A stretch of 11,702 nucleotides of DNA from Helicobacteraceae bacterium (GCA_027061425.1 JALSUN010000084.1:1-11702); one strand, 5' to 3'. Counted from the first letter of the stretch, positions 1 through 5,990 are shown. Translations and numbers: made by a program. The notes: generated by a model not told the origin, from the letters alone.

Positions 1-247
1 CCTGAACATATTCTGTGTTGGCCATAGATGCATTGGCAAGCATCGACTCTGAGAGACTCAACATCGCTGCAGAAGTCTCCAAAAGTTTAAATGACAGATT
101 GGTAGAATCATTAAACATCGTCACATCCACCACCTCTGTGGTAGGAACACACTGATCTTCTGTCGTTGATGTTGTCCAGTCAAACGCTGCACTGTTCACA
201 CTCAAACCCATCACCAACATCATGATAAACAAAATACCTTTTTTCAT
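1..247 (-). CDS. Exported protein of unknown function, N-terminal part (cut by window edge)
   Basis: An open frame runs leftward from ATG at 245-247 to the window edge, giving 82 residues with no stop. An AGGAG ribosome site lies at 254-258, six bases upstream of the ATG. The protein starts MKKGILFIMMLVMGLSVNSA, a typical Sec signal peptide with a basic start, a hydrophobic core and likely cleavage near the Ser-Ala-Ala at residues 18-20. The mature part begins FDWTT and has one cysteine (about residue 31). It then turns into a probable helix rich in Ala, Met, Ser and Leu (about residues 55-82). I do not recognise the family. Because the C-terminal part is missing, a periplasmic or outer-membrane location is only inferred from the signal peptide. 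Confidence 0.75.
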   Translation of the reverse strand, partial: MKKGILFIMMLVMGLSVNSAAFDWTTSTTEDQCVPTTEVVDVTMFNDSTNLSFKLLETSAAMLSLSESMLANASMANTEYVQ

Positions 248-361
248 AACTAACTCCTATAATATTTATATTTAATTAAAATAATACTAAATGTTTTATA
301 GGGTTTTTCTTATATTTGTAATCAAAGTAAATTATATGTGATAAAATTAATCTTCTACAGA

Positions 362-389
362 TTGCAATCTAAACTTTTTTCGATATAAT
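362..389 (+). promoter_or_regulatory. Sigma70-type promoter of tRNA-Ser
   Basis: A -35-like TTGCAA at 362-367 and a perfect TATAAT at 384-389 are separated by 16 bases. The expected start, near 396, is about 10 bases before the mature tRNA. The -35 lies inside the palindrome ATTGCAAT. Confidence 0.7.
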
Positions 390-405
390 CTCACTCTCCA
401 AACAA

Positions 406-493
406 GGACAGCTGGCCGAGTGGTCGAAGGCGCACGCCTGGAACGCGTGTGTGGGGCAACCCACCTAGGGTTCGAATCCCTAGCTGTCCACCA
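406..493 (+). tRNA. tRNA-Ser, anticodon GGA
   Basis: The sequence folds as a type II tRNA. The acceptor GGACAGC (406-412) pairs fully with GCTGTCC (483-489). The anticodon stem CACGC/GCGTG (433-437, 445-449) encloses loop CTGGAAC, giving anticodon GGA at 440-442, which reads UCC and UCU. A long variable arm GTGGG-GCAA-CCCAC (451-464) is the serine hallmark. The T arm TAGGG/CCCTA (466-482) carries TTCGAAT. The CCA is encoded (491-493). Position 73 reads A (490), whereas the discriminator of tRNA-Ser is usually G. It has its own promoter just upstream. Nothing in the window duplicates its 3' end as an attachment site would. Confidence 0.96.
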
Positions 494-520
494 CGACACA
501 TAATCTACACTTTATTTTTG

Positions 521-526
521 TATACT
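521..526 (+). promoter_or_regulatory. Candidate -10 box for the lipoprotein gene
   Basis: TATACT lies 26 bases upstream of the proposed ATA start, behind a T-rich run. No good -35 is visible. Read-through from the tRNA-Ser promoter is an alternative source of transcript. Confidence 0.3.
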
Positions 527-542
527 TCTTTATTAATAAATA

Positions 543-546
543 GGGG
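543..546 (+). promoter_or_regulatory. Ribosome site suggesting an ATA start at 553
   Basis: GGGG (within TAGGGGAT) sits six bases before ATA 553-555. This is the only purine-rich site in the right range upstream of the reading frame. The first conventional start, TTG at 595, is preceded only by pyrimidine-rich sequence. Confidence 0.4.
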
Positions 547-552
547 ATTAAC

Positions 553-1512
553 ATAAATACAAAAAACACAAACACACTTATTACTTTAATTACTTTGAGT
601 TTAACATTAGGATTTTCAGGTTGTGGAGAAAAAAATAGCAATGAAGAGGAAAATAAAACTCCCGTATATACAACATCAAAATTCAATTATGCAGTAAATA
701 TTTCTCCATCACCATCAGCATTGAGAGCAGGTGCTACTAAAGAGGCATCATCGGGTAGTATTCCCTCTCAAAGTGTATATGCAGTTAAAGGACTAGATGT
801 TCGTTGTAAAGACGATAATCATTATGACAAAGATGCTATTTATTCTATTACAGATGAAAATGGTACTTTCGATCATAGAGAGGGTGATGATTGTGTATTT
901 ACCATTACTCAAGAATATACAGTTATACGAGGTCGTCCTATTGGAGAAATACATATTGAGCACGGTGGTATTGTTACTCCTCAAGGTCTTACTTCAACAG
1001 TATATACAAACACTTTACGATTGTTATACTCACTTGACAATGACCAAAACAGAAGTAACGGTATTGATTTGACAGGAAACAATGATGTATCTCCATTTAA
1101 TTTCGATACAGATGATTTTGATACTGCTTGGGATAATTGGAGTAAGTGGGTCTCTAACGGAGATTATATAGCTCCTGCTTATTTCCCACCTGTTAGCGAA
1201 GCTGAAGTATTGGGTACTATCAACAATCCTATTACAGGAGTGTTGAAAGATACACGTTTCACATTTAGCGGAGTAGGCTCATTTCAATTTCACAACAATG
1301 GAGCACTTACCCACGTTACAAGTGAAAAAAGTGATTCTGACATTGTAGGCGGTGTATGGTCTCTGACTAATGGTATTATTACTGTCCACTTTATTGACAA
1401 CACAGACAGTTTTCATTTAGTGCCATCTTCATTGCCTTTGGACATAAATACAACTATTCACCACCAAGAGCTAAATGAAGATACTACGGTGATTGATATA
1501 GAAACCTTTTAA
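553..1512 (+). CDS. Predicted lipoprotein with an apparent ATA start; function unknown
   Basis: The first ordinary start in this frame is TTG 595, which leaves only nine residues before the cysteine of Phe-Ser-Gly-Cys. Upstream the frame stays open to a TAG at 541. Reading from ATA 553 gives MNTKNTNTLITLITLSLTLG followed by FSGC: a complete lipoprotein signal peptide with the lipidated Cys at residue 24, behind a GGGG ribosome site. I therefore annotate 553, giving 319 residues. The mature protein has a cysteine-containing N-terminal segment ending in a motif like RLLYSLDND...NGI, which resembles a recurring 'RLLQSLDxDGxxxNGI' signature I recall from marine bacterial lipoproteins. A beta-rich C-terminal part (FTFSGVGSFQFHNNG, then GGVWSL) looks lipocalin-like. 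The DNA is AT-richer than the housekeeping genes. The role is unknown, and the start could be a mutated ATG. Confidence 0.7.
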   Translation: MNTKNTNTLITLITLSLTLGFSGCGEKNSNEEENKTPVYTTSKFNYAVNISPSPSALRAGATKEASSGSIPSQSVYAVKGLDVRCKDDNHYDKDAIYSITDENGTFDHREGDDCVFTITQEYTVIRGRPIGEIHIEHGGIVTPQGLTSTVYTNTLRLLYSLDNDQNRSNGIDLTGNNDVSPFNFDTDDFDTAWDNWSKWVSNGDYIAPAYFPPVSEAEVLGTINNPITGVLKDTRFTFSGVGSFQFHNNGALTHVTSEKSDSDIVGGVWSLTNGIITVHFIDNTDSFHLVPSSLPLDINTTIHHQELNEDTTVIDIETF

Positions 1513-1527
1513 AAAGAAGTCAAAAAC

Positions 1528-1556
1528 CAGACATAAAGCTGTCGTTTTGCTATGAT
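1528..1556 (+). promoter_or_regulatory. Candidate promoter ahead of the broken gene and HD gene
   Basis: CAGACA (1528-1533) matches the last four bases of the -35 consensus. It stands 17 bases before TATGAT (1551-1556). The expected start, near 1563, precedes the inverted repeat at 1568-1581. Moderate match only. Confidence 0.35.
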
Positions 1557-1567
1557 ATACTATGGTA

Positions 1568-1581
1568 TCTCAAAAGTGAGA
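1568..1581 (+). repeat. Inverted repeat just downstream of the candidate promoter
   Basis: TCTCA-AAAG-TGAGA, with five-base perfect arms. It begins 12 bases after the candidate -10 box TATGAT (1551-1556), so it would lie at or just after the transcription start, an operator-like position. Arms this short can arise by chance. Confidence 0.3.
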
Positions 1582-1884
1582 GACAAGTATTTTCAATTCT
1601 GAAATTATTTTAGACCAGGATAATAATCTACAGTTAGCAATTCCAGCCATCTATGTAACCGGTGCACCAAGAAGAGCAAAACCCATTATGTAAACCTCAT
1701 CAAACGTGGAAAAGAAGCAAAGATTTCAAGAGCTTTGGTTGATAAAGCACAACTCATAAATCTTATAGAGCAAGGCTATTTTGATACAGAGAAGCGTTCT
1801 TCTAAAACAGTCAATACATTATGTAAAGTATTGGGATTTTTAGAGATAGACACTGTAGTTATAGAAAATTTGGTTTTGCAACGC

Positions 1885-1890
1885 AAGGAG
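1885..1890 (+). promoter_or_regulatory. Ribosome site supporting the TTG start at 1896
   Basis: AAGGAG is followed by five bases and then TTG 1896-1898. It lies inside the last codons of the broken upstream frame and makes this TTG much more credible than any later start. Confidence 0.7.
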
Positions 1891-1895
1891 AACAT

Positions 1896-2351
1896 TTGAA
1901 TACAATTTACAGCAAAAACTTTTGGAAGTCACTAACCTATAGACAAAACGACCACCATCGCTACGGTGTCTTCCGTCACACGATGATGGTGGTCTATCAC
2001 CTTTTTACAATGAAACAATGCAAGATGCTATCAGCAGGTCTGTTACACGACATAGGCAAGCCATTTACCGCTAAAGCAGATGCAAAAGACATCGCTAAGG
2101 GTAGAGGTGAGCTCTCGTTTACAAACCACGAGGAACTCTCTTATCAGATCATCAAGAAGTGGCCTTTTATCAGTGACTACACCAAACAGATAGTAAGACA
2201 CCACTACCTCATAAGAGGGATGAGCAAAGCCAAACAAAAAGGCGAGAGGGCGAAGTACAAAAGACTAAAAAGAGTGTGGGACAGTTTACCACTAGGGATC
2301 AAAGATGATCTCGCCATCTTTTTAAAAGCAGATGACTTGGCTAAAAAATAA
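1896..2351 (+). CDS. HD-domain protein, probable metal-dependent phosphohydrolase
   Basis: The protein has 151 residues and almost all of it is one HD fold. Metal-ligand candidates appear in the usual order: H28 (VFRHTM), H51-D52 in GLLHDIGKP, H78 (NHEE), H102/H103 (VRHHY) and D146 (FLKADD). The second motif and the overall spacing resemble the HD module attached to tRNA nucleotidyltransferases and related stand-alone HD hydrolases. Those enzymes hydrolyse phosphate esters of nucleotides or RNA ends, but the substrate here cannot be read from sequence. No signal peptide is seen, so it should be cytoplasmic. TTG was chosen because AAGGAG lies five bases upstream and because it overlaps the TGA of the preceding broken frame, so the two were probably translated as a coupled pair. 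The gene itself looks intact although its partner does not. Confidence 0.8.
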   Translation: MNTIYSKNFWKSLTYRQNDHHRYGVFRHTMMVVYHLFTMKQCKMLSAGLLHDIGKPFTAKADAKDIAKGRGELSFTNHEELSYQIIKKWPFISDYTKQIVRHHYLIRGMSKAKQKGERAKYKRLKRVWDSLPLGIKDDLAIFLKADDLAKK

Positions 2352-2384
2352 AAAAATCATAGATTTGTGGTAGATAACTATTTT

Positions 2385-2413
2385 TTGACAGAGAGACAAA
2401 AGCTTGCTACTAT
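2385..2413 (+). promoter_or_regulatory. Promoter of the WYL regulator
   Basis: A perfect TTGACA (2385-2390) stands 17 bases before TACTAT (2408-2413, four of six consensus bases). It falls in the 83-base gap after the HD gene, so the regulator can be expressed separately. The expected start is near 2420, just ahead of the ribosome site AGAGGG. Confidence 0.65.
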
Positions 2414-2434
2414 AGTAATTGATTAGAGGGATTT

Positions 2435-3352
2435 ATGGCTTACAAACACGATTATGATAAAACACTCTTGAGACTTAACACCATACTTGCACGTCTGAAT
2501 GATGGTGAGGCACTCTCTGTAAAAGCTTTAGCCCAAGAGTTTAATGTGAGCGAGAGAACAGTGCAACGTGATTTTAATGAGCGTCTACACCCACTCTACC
2601 CCATTGAAAAGCATAAACGACTGTGGCGGATGGGAAAAGGGTTTGCGCTAGAGAAGCAGACCTCTAATGAAGATGCTTTGGTGCTTGGTATCTTAAACCA
2701 AGTAGTAGAGGGGATGGGCACACTATTTTCAGCCCGTGCAAAAGAGCTTCTCTCCAAAATTCATAATGACTCCAACAACCCTATCTATGCTAAAGCGGAC
2801 ATGGAAGACATCAGTTCTCATCTTGAAGAAATAGCACTGCTTACCAAAGCCATAGAAACAAAACATATCATGACCTGTACTTACACTAAAGATAGGACTG
2901 AAGCCAAAGAGCGGAAGATTAAGCCCTTAAAGGTTGTGACCTTCGGAGGGTTTTGGTACCTTGTGGCGCTTAATGAAAAAGATGAGATTAGAAAGTTTTA
3001 TCTTAAAAACATCACTAACATTCAAGTGATAGAAAGTGTCTTTGACAACGATATTGCAATAGACAAACAACTACACGATGCTATCTCTATTTGGTTTAGT
3101 TCTGAAGAAGAGCCTTTCAAGGTACGACTCCAAGCAGATGCAGAGATTAGTAAGTATTACAAACGAAAACCTCTTCCTACACAAAAAATCGAAGAGTATT
3201 TGGAAGATGGAAGTATTATTATCTCTTTGATGGTCACTAACGACATTGAAGTGATGCAGTTAGTAAAATGTAGGTTGCCTCATCTGAAAGTACTTGAGCC
3301 ATTATGGATAAAAAACAAGATAGATCAAGAGTTAAAAATGTTTTTAAAGTAG
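2435..3352 (+). CDS. WYL-domain transcriptional regulator
   Basis: The protein has 305 residues in the standard three-part layout. A winged helix-turn-helix occupies about residues 8-70, with the recognition helix in FNVSERTVQRDF. A WYL domain follows at about 135-200, whose naming residues are W174-Y175-L176 in GGFWYLVAL, with a basic patch IRKFYLKNI just after. A C-terminal WCX-like extension spans about 225-305 (begins FKVRLQAD, ends near MFLK). WYL regulators bind DNA and sense ligands, often nucleotides or nucleic acid, and commonly control defence or DNA-damage genes; this last point is family knowledge, not seen here. The ATG has AGAGGG upstream and its own TTGACA promoter. The neighbours are the HD gene (same strand) and, 13 bases downstream, the end of a convergent oxygenase gene. 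The target is unknown; the HD gene or itself are natural candidates. Confidence 0.9.
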   Translation: MAYKHDYDKTLLRLNTILARLNDGEALSVKALAQEFNVSERTVQRDFNERLHPLYPIEKHKRLWRMGKGFALEKQTSNEDALVLGILNQVVEGMGTLFSARAKELLSKIHNDSNNPIYAKADMEDISSHLEEIALLTKAIETKHIMTCTYTKDRTEAKERKIKPLKVVTFGGFWYLVALNEKDEIRKFYLKNITNIQVIESVFDNDIAIDKQLHDAISIWFSSEEEPFKVRLQADAEISKYYKRKPLPTQKIEEYLEDGSIIISLMVTNDIEVMQLVKCRLPHLKVLEPLWIKNKIDQELKMFLK

Positions 3353-3365
3353 TAAGGCACATAAC

Positions 3366-4214
3366 TTACTCTATATTTGAAACAGCCAACTTCTCATTTT
3401 TATCTGTCCATTGTGCACCCTGCTTTTTTCGCATAAAAGTCTCTATATTTCGCGTCCAAAAGACATTTTTCATCATCGTGTATATGTTTTTTGGTTTTCT
3501 TGGTAGTGCGCGCAGGGCCATAGAGTAACCCATCTCTTCATACTCTATATAGTGCCACCATCCTGGCGGGATGTAAAGAACGTCCCCGTGCTGCAAGGTG
3601 GTCTCGTAGCCATTTAGATGTTTTAATGCAGGATACTTCTCATAGTCTGGTACCCTGTAATCTATGTCATAAAGGCTGGAAAAGGAGTAAGGTACATGGT
3701 ACATAAAAGGGGTTTGGTCTGGGGCAAAGAGCATCACTTTTTTCTTGCCCCCAAAATGACATAAAAAGATGTCCGCACAGTCTATGTCAAAATGCATCTG
3801 AACCTTAGCGCCTTCTCCACCGAAAAACATGGTGGGGAGTTTTTTAAAGAACTTAAGACCTATCTCTGGAAATTCAAAATCATGTTGTAACTCTGGGATC
3901 TCTTTTAAAATCTCAAAAAAGAACATCCGAAGGTCATTTTCCCCTGAACGCAGTAAGTCAAAATACTTTTTGATCTGCATACTGGTCTGCTCACCATAAA
4001 GCATTGTTTTGTCGCGTGAAGAGCTGGTCCCATAGAGCTTGACCTCTTTTTCTCCTGCCAAACGCTCAAAATACTCAAGAGACCACAACTTCGTCGCACT
4101 CCAATCTTGAGTAATATCTTTCATCACTACAGGGAACTCATCTCTTTTGTAGGTTTTCATAAAAGTCTCTTGCGTTGTCTTCTCAAGTACGTCAACGGCA
4201 GTTAAAGAAATCAT
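3366..4214 (-). CDS. Cupin-8/JmjC-like Fe(II)/2-oxoglutarate oxygenase
   Basis: The protein has 282 residues. Iron ligands are visible as H141-x-D143 in VQMHFDID and H221 in IPPGWWHYIE, the facial triad of the JmjC/FIH-type family. Lysines 157-159 in GGKKKVMLF sit where the 2-oxoglutarate-binding lysine usually lies. The N-terminal part (FPVVMKDITQDW, then SLEYF) is also typical of cupin-8 proteins. Such enzymes hydroxylate side chains of proteins, including ribosomal proteins, or small molecules using oxygen; the substrate here is unknown. It should be cytoplasmic, as there is no signal peptide. ATG 4212-4214 is fixed by AGGAGG at 4219-4224, four bases upstream. The gene is divergent from a 71-residue protein with a matching promoter, and its end faces the WYL gene across 13 bases with no clear terminator. 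Oxygen dependence suits a microaerobe or aerobe. Confidence 0.88.
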   Translation of the reverse strand: MISLTAVDVLEKTTQETFMKTYKRDEFPVVMKDITQDWSATKLWSLEYFERLAGEKEVKLYGTSSSRDKTMLYGEQTSMQIKKYFDLLRSGENDLRMFFFEILKEIPELQHDFEFPEIGLKFFKKLPTMFFGGEGAKVQMHFDIDCADIFLCHFGGKKKVMLFAPDQTPFMYHVPYSFSSLYDIDYRVPDYEKYPALKHLNGYETTLQHGDVLYIPPGWWHYIEYEEMGYSMALRALPRKPKNIYTMMKNVFWTRNIETFMRKKQGAQWTDKNEKLAVSNIE

Positions 4215-4233
4215 GGACCCTCCTAAAGGTGGT

Positions 4234-4242
4234 ATTATAGCA
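4234..4242 (-). promoter_or_regulatory. Extended -10 promoter of the oxygenase gene
   Basis: On the minus strand this reads TGC-TATAAT, a perfect extended -10. The expected start near 4227 leaves a leader of about 13 bases that still holds the AGGAGG site. The box is framed by GGTG (4228-4231) and CACC (4241-4244), a possible operator. No good -35 is seen; its region would overlap the opposing promoter. Confidence 0.7.
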
Positions 4243-4254
4243 CCATCTAAGTTT

Positions 4255-4263
4255 TGCTATAAT
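4255..4263 (+). promoter_or_regulatory. Extended -10 promoter of the 71-residue protein
   Basis: The plus strand reads TGC-TATAAT, identical to the opposing box at 4234-4242. The expected start is near 4270, about 21 bases before the ATG. The -35 region, around 4235-4240, coincides with the minus-strand -10, so the two promoters share DNA. Confidence 0.7.
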
Positions 4264-4275
4264 CTCCTTATCAAT

Positions 4276-4282
4276 AAAGGAG
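4276..4282 (+). promoter_or_regulatory. Ribosome site fixing the start at 4291
   Basis: AAAGGAG lies eight bases before ATG 4291. The frame is open back to ATG 4213, but that codon lies upstream of the promoter, so the longer reading cannot be right. Confidence 0.8.
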
Positions 4283-4290
4283 ACCACCCT

Positions 4291-4506
4291 ATGGAAAAAC
4301 AGATGCAATTTCAACTTCAAAATAGCACAGTCACACTCATAGTAGACCAAACAACTTACACCATTCCTACAGAAGATGTGGCACGCTTAGTCATGCGTCC
4401 TGGAACACGTGTTTTACGTTTTACAAAAGAGGGGGAGGTCTCTTCCATTCCGCTGACAACAGCAGTCGGAGAGATAGAGGGATTTGAGCTTTTAAAACAG
4501 CTCTAA
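4291..4506 (+). CDS. Small conserved-looking protein, 71 residues, function unknown
   Basis: From ATG 4291 the protein is 71 residues, begins MEKQMQFQLQNSTVTLIVDQ and ends FELLKQL. It is soluble, with no signal peptide, membrane segment or cysteine. Alternating hydrophobic residues at about 5-25 and 40-58 (RVLRFTKEGEV) suggest a small beta-sheet. A helix (EDVARLVMR) follows residue 28 and a short helix closes the C-terminus. I do not recognise a family. It is a convincing gene because it has an extended -10 promoter and an AAAGGAG site at good spacing. Its stop codon TAA (4504-4506) lies in an inverted repeat facing the next gene. Divergent transcription from the oxygenase suggests, but does not prove, common control. 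Confidence 0.75.
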   Translation: MEKQMQFQLQNSTVTLIVDQTTYTIPTEDVARLVMRPGTRVLRFTKEGEVSSIPLTTAVGEIEGFELLKQL

Positions 4507-4514
4507 CTAGAGCT
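4493..4514 (-). terminator. Possible terminator of the beta-propeller gene
   Basis: Read on the minus strand, AGCTCT-AGTT-AGAGCT (4514-4499) forms a perfect six-pair hairpin followed by GTTTT (4497-4493). It lies 15 bases past the stop of the minus gene and overlaps the stop codon of the convergent plus gene. On the plus strand no U-run follows. A third copy of the arm, GAGCT at 4486-4490, can pair alternatively with 4499-4503. Confidence 0.4.
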
Positions 4515-4528
4515 TCTCCTGATAACGC

Positions 4529-5905
4529 TTAGAAATTCCCTTGTGGGTCAACTTTTAGCAGATAAAGTTCTCTACCTTTGTCACTAGAAGCATCACTGGA
4601 GCCTGTCATAATATAGCCATCATCCACTTTTATGATGGCACGTCCCACATCATTACCTTTTGCTCCATAAGTACGGCTCCACAGCATCACACCTTTATGG
4701 TCTATCTTGAGAAGGTAGACATCACTACTTAGGTCTTTTGTGCTTTTGCTATAACCGACAATGGCATAACCCTCATCATCTTCAACCACACCAAAACCTT
4801 CATCATCAGCACTGCCTCCATAGTGGCGCTGCCACTCTGATTTACCTTCTGCATTTATCTTGACCACAAACACATCTTTGAGTTTTCGATGGTCACTGTT
4901 GGTATAACCCACTAACAGGTAACCCCCATCTTTAGTCGCTATGACCTGGCGTGCCACATCATCAAACTCGCCACCAAAAGCCTGGTGCCAAATGCGGTTG
5001 CCTTTCGTATCGATCTTAACAACATACATATTTTTACCATTGTCGCCCCAACTTTCAGTCATCCCTGCAAAGACAAAACCATCAGACACTTTAATAACAC
5101 TGTTAGCACGATCTGGGTTTTTACCACCAAAACGTTTGTCCCATTTTTGTGCACCATTAGCATCTATGGCAGTCAGGTAACAGAAGGTGTCGCCATTAAA
5201 GAACTTGACATGTTCTTGAGAGCCTGCCAACATTACATGGTCTTCATTTACCTTCACTAGAGACTTACCTATGTAGCGGTCTCTTTTTTTGGTATGGTAA
5301 CCCTCTTGCCACACTTTTTGGCCATCTTCTCTAATGCGAAGGGCATAGATGTTTTCGTTGCCGTTACCTAAGCTATAGGTACTACCTGTCAGCATAAAAC
5401 CATCTTTAAAAGGGATGACAGCTTCAGCACTATCATCACGACTGCCCCCATAAGCTTCTGACCAAAGTTTATTACCAAAGAGGTCTGTCTTGATGACATA
5501 AGCATCACGTCCACCACTACCAAAACTTTCCGTACTACCCACAATCAAAAAACCATCTTCAAGTGCTAAAAGAGCATGGCCTTCATCACTGTAACGCCCA
5601 CCAAATCGCTTCTCAAATGTTGCCTTTGTGTTGGGGCGTTTTTGTAAGACATTAAGAGATGTCTCATCACTCCACCCTTCTAAGGTCACGCCGACACCAT
5701 GGTAACGCACCTTACACCAACTGTCATTACGTACCCCACGGCACCGCAACCGCTCTAAAGTCCCTTTTTCAGTTGAGACTTCTGCGATAATGCGCGATTG
5801 TGCATCATGTTTCTCAAAAATTTCTAAAAAAAGTCCTTCATTCGTTTCATGAAGACCTGCTAACAATGTTGACGCTAAAAAAGAGAGTACAAGTAAATGT
5901 TTCAT
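4529..5905 (-). CDS. Secreted seven-repeat beta-propeller protein with N-terminal SH3-like domain
   Basis: The protein has 458 residues from ATG 5903-5905, chosen because GGAG (5911-5914) lies five bases upstream and because a signal peptide starts there (MKHLLVLSFLASTLLAG). The longer frame, beginning at 5944, has no ribosome site. Residues about 24-86 look like a bacterial SH3 domain, with Cys55, a WCKVRY core (W63, C64) and EGW. From about residue 95 to the end there are seven repeats of about 50 residues: YGG/FGG opening, an acidic turn, DGF-hydrophobic-VGST, a variable loop, an aromatic-VVKID strand, then G-K-x-W. The last repeat lacks its final Trp strand, but KATFEKRFGG before repeat 1 matches that strand, so the ring probably closes as a seven-bladed propeller. 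The location should be periplasmic or extracellular and the ligand unknown. No catalytic residues are evident. Confidence 0.85.
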   Translation of the reverse strand: MKHLLVLSFLASTLLAGLHETNEGLFLEIFEKHDAQSRIIAEVSTEKGTLERLRCRGVRNDSWCKVRYHGVGVTLEGWSDETSLNVLQKRPNTKATFEKRFGGRYSDEGHALLALEDGFLIVGSTESFGSGGRDAYVIKTDLFGNKLWSEAYGGSRDDSAEAVIPFKDGFMLTGSTYSLGNGNENIYALRIREDGQKVWQEGYHTKKRDRYIGKSLVKVNEDHVMLAGSQEHVKFFNGDTFCYLTAIDANGAQKWDKRFGGKNPDRANSVIKVSDGFVFAGMTESWGDNGKNMYVVKIDTKGNRIWHQAFGGEFDDVARQVIATKDGGYLLVGYTNSDHRKLKDVFVVKINAEGKSEWQRHYGGSADDEGFGVVEDDEGYAIVGYSKSTKDLSSDVYLLKIDHKGVMLWSRTYGAKGNDVGRAIIKVDDGYIMTGSSDASSDKGRELYLLKVDPQGNF

Positions 5906-5910
5906 AAATG

Positions 5911-5914
5911 CTCC
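5911..5914 (-). promoter_or_regulatory. Ribosome site fixing the beta-propeller start
   Basis: GGAG on the minus strand lies five bases before ATG 5905. It selects the methionine of the signal peptide over the upstream in-frame ATG at 5944. Confidence 0.7.
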
Positions 5915-5990
5915 ATATATGTGGTAGTACATAAGATTACTCAAAATTCGTTTAACTTATTCTATTGAAGATAACAAGTTGCCATATTTT

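Larger units (their letters stand above)
1552..1899 (+). pseudogene. Frame-broken remnant of a small gene upstream of the HD protein
   Basis: This 380-base gap has no intact gene but reads like protein in pieces. From 1580 one frame gives a segment containing FNSEIILDQDNNLQLAIP and AIYVTGAPRRAK, then stops at TAA 1691-1693. From about 1681 the next frame continues with THYVNLIKRGKEAKISRALV, then ALVDKAQLINLIEQGYF and TLCKVLGFLEIDTVV, ending at TGA 1897-1899. A short piece from ATG 1552 (MIYYGISKVRDKYFQF) may be the original N-terminus. The final TGA overlaps the TTG start of the HD gene as TTGA, an arrangement expected of an operon pair. At least one frameshift is needed, near 1660-1690, and probably a second near 1590. 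I do not recognise the family. Alternatives are a short intact gene from TTG 1735, about 54 residues, or a sequencing error. Confidence 0.55.

Noticed and set aside
793..1072. Two open frames overlapping the lipoprotein gene on both strands
   Set aside because: Low-complexity Ile/Leu/Val-rich translations without ribosome sites; the lipoprotein frame explains the DNA better.
1537..1543. AGCTGTC, shared with the 3' end of tRNA-Ser, as a possible attachment-site duplicate
   Set aside because: Only seven bases match and there is no integrase in the window; chance is sufficient.
1646..1690. Walker A-like reading of YVTGAPRRAK in the broken gene
   Set aside because: Lacks the G-K-[ST] end of a P-loop, and no Walker B follows in either frame.
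4941..5260. Plus-strand open frames inside the beta-propeller gene
   Set aside because: Arise from the repeated codon pattern of the minus-strand gene; no start signals.
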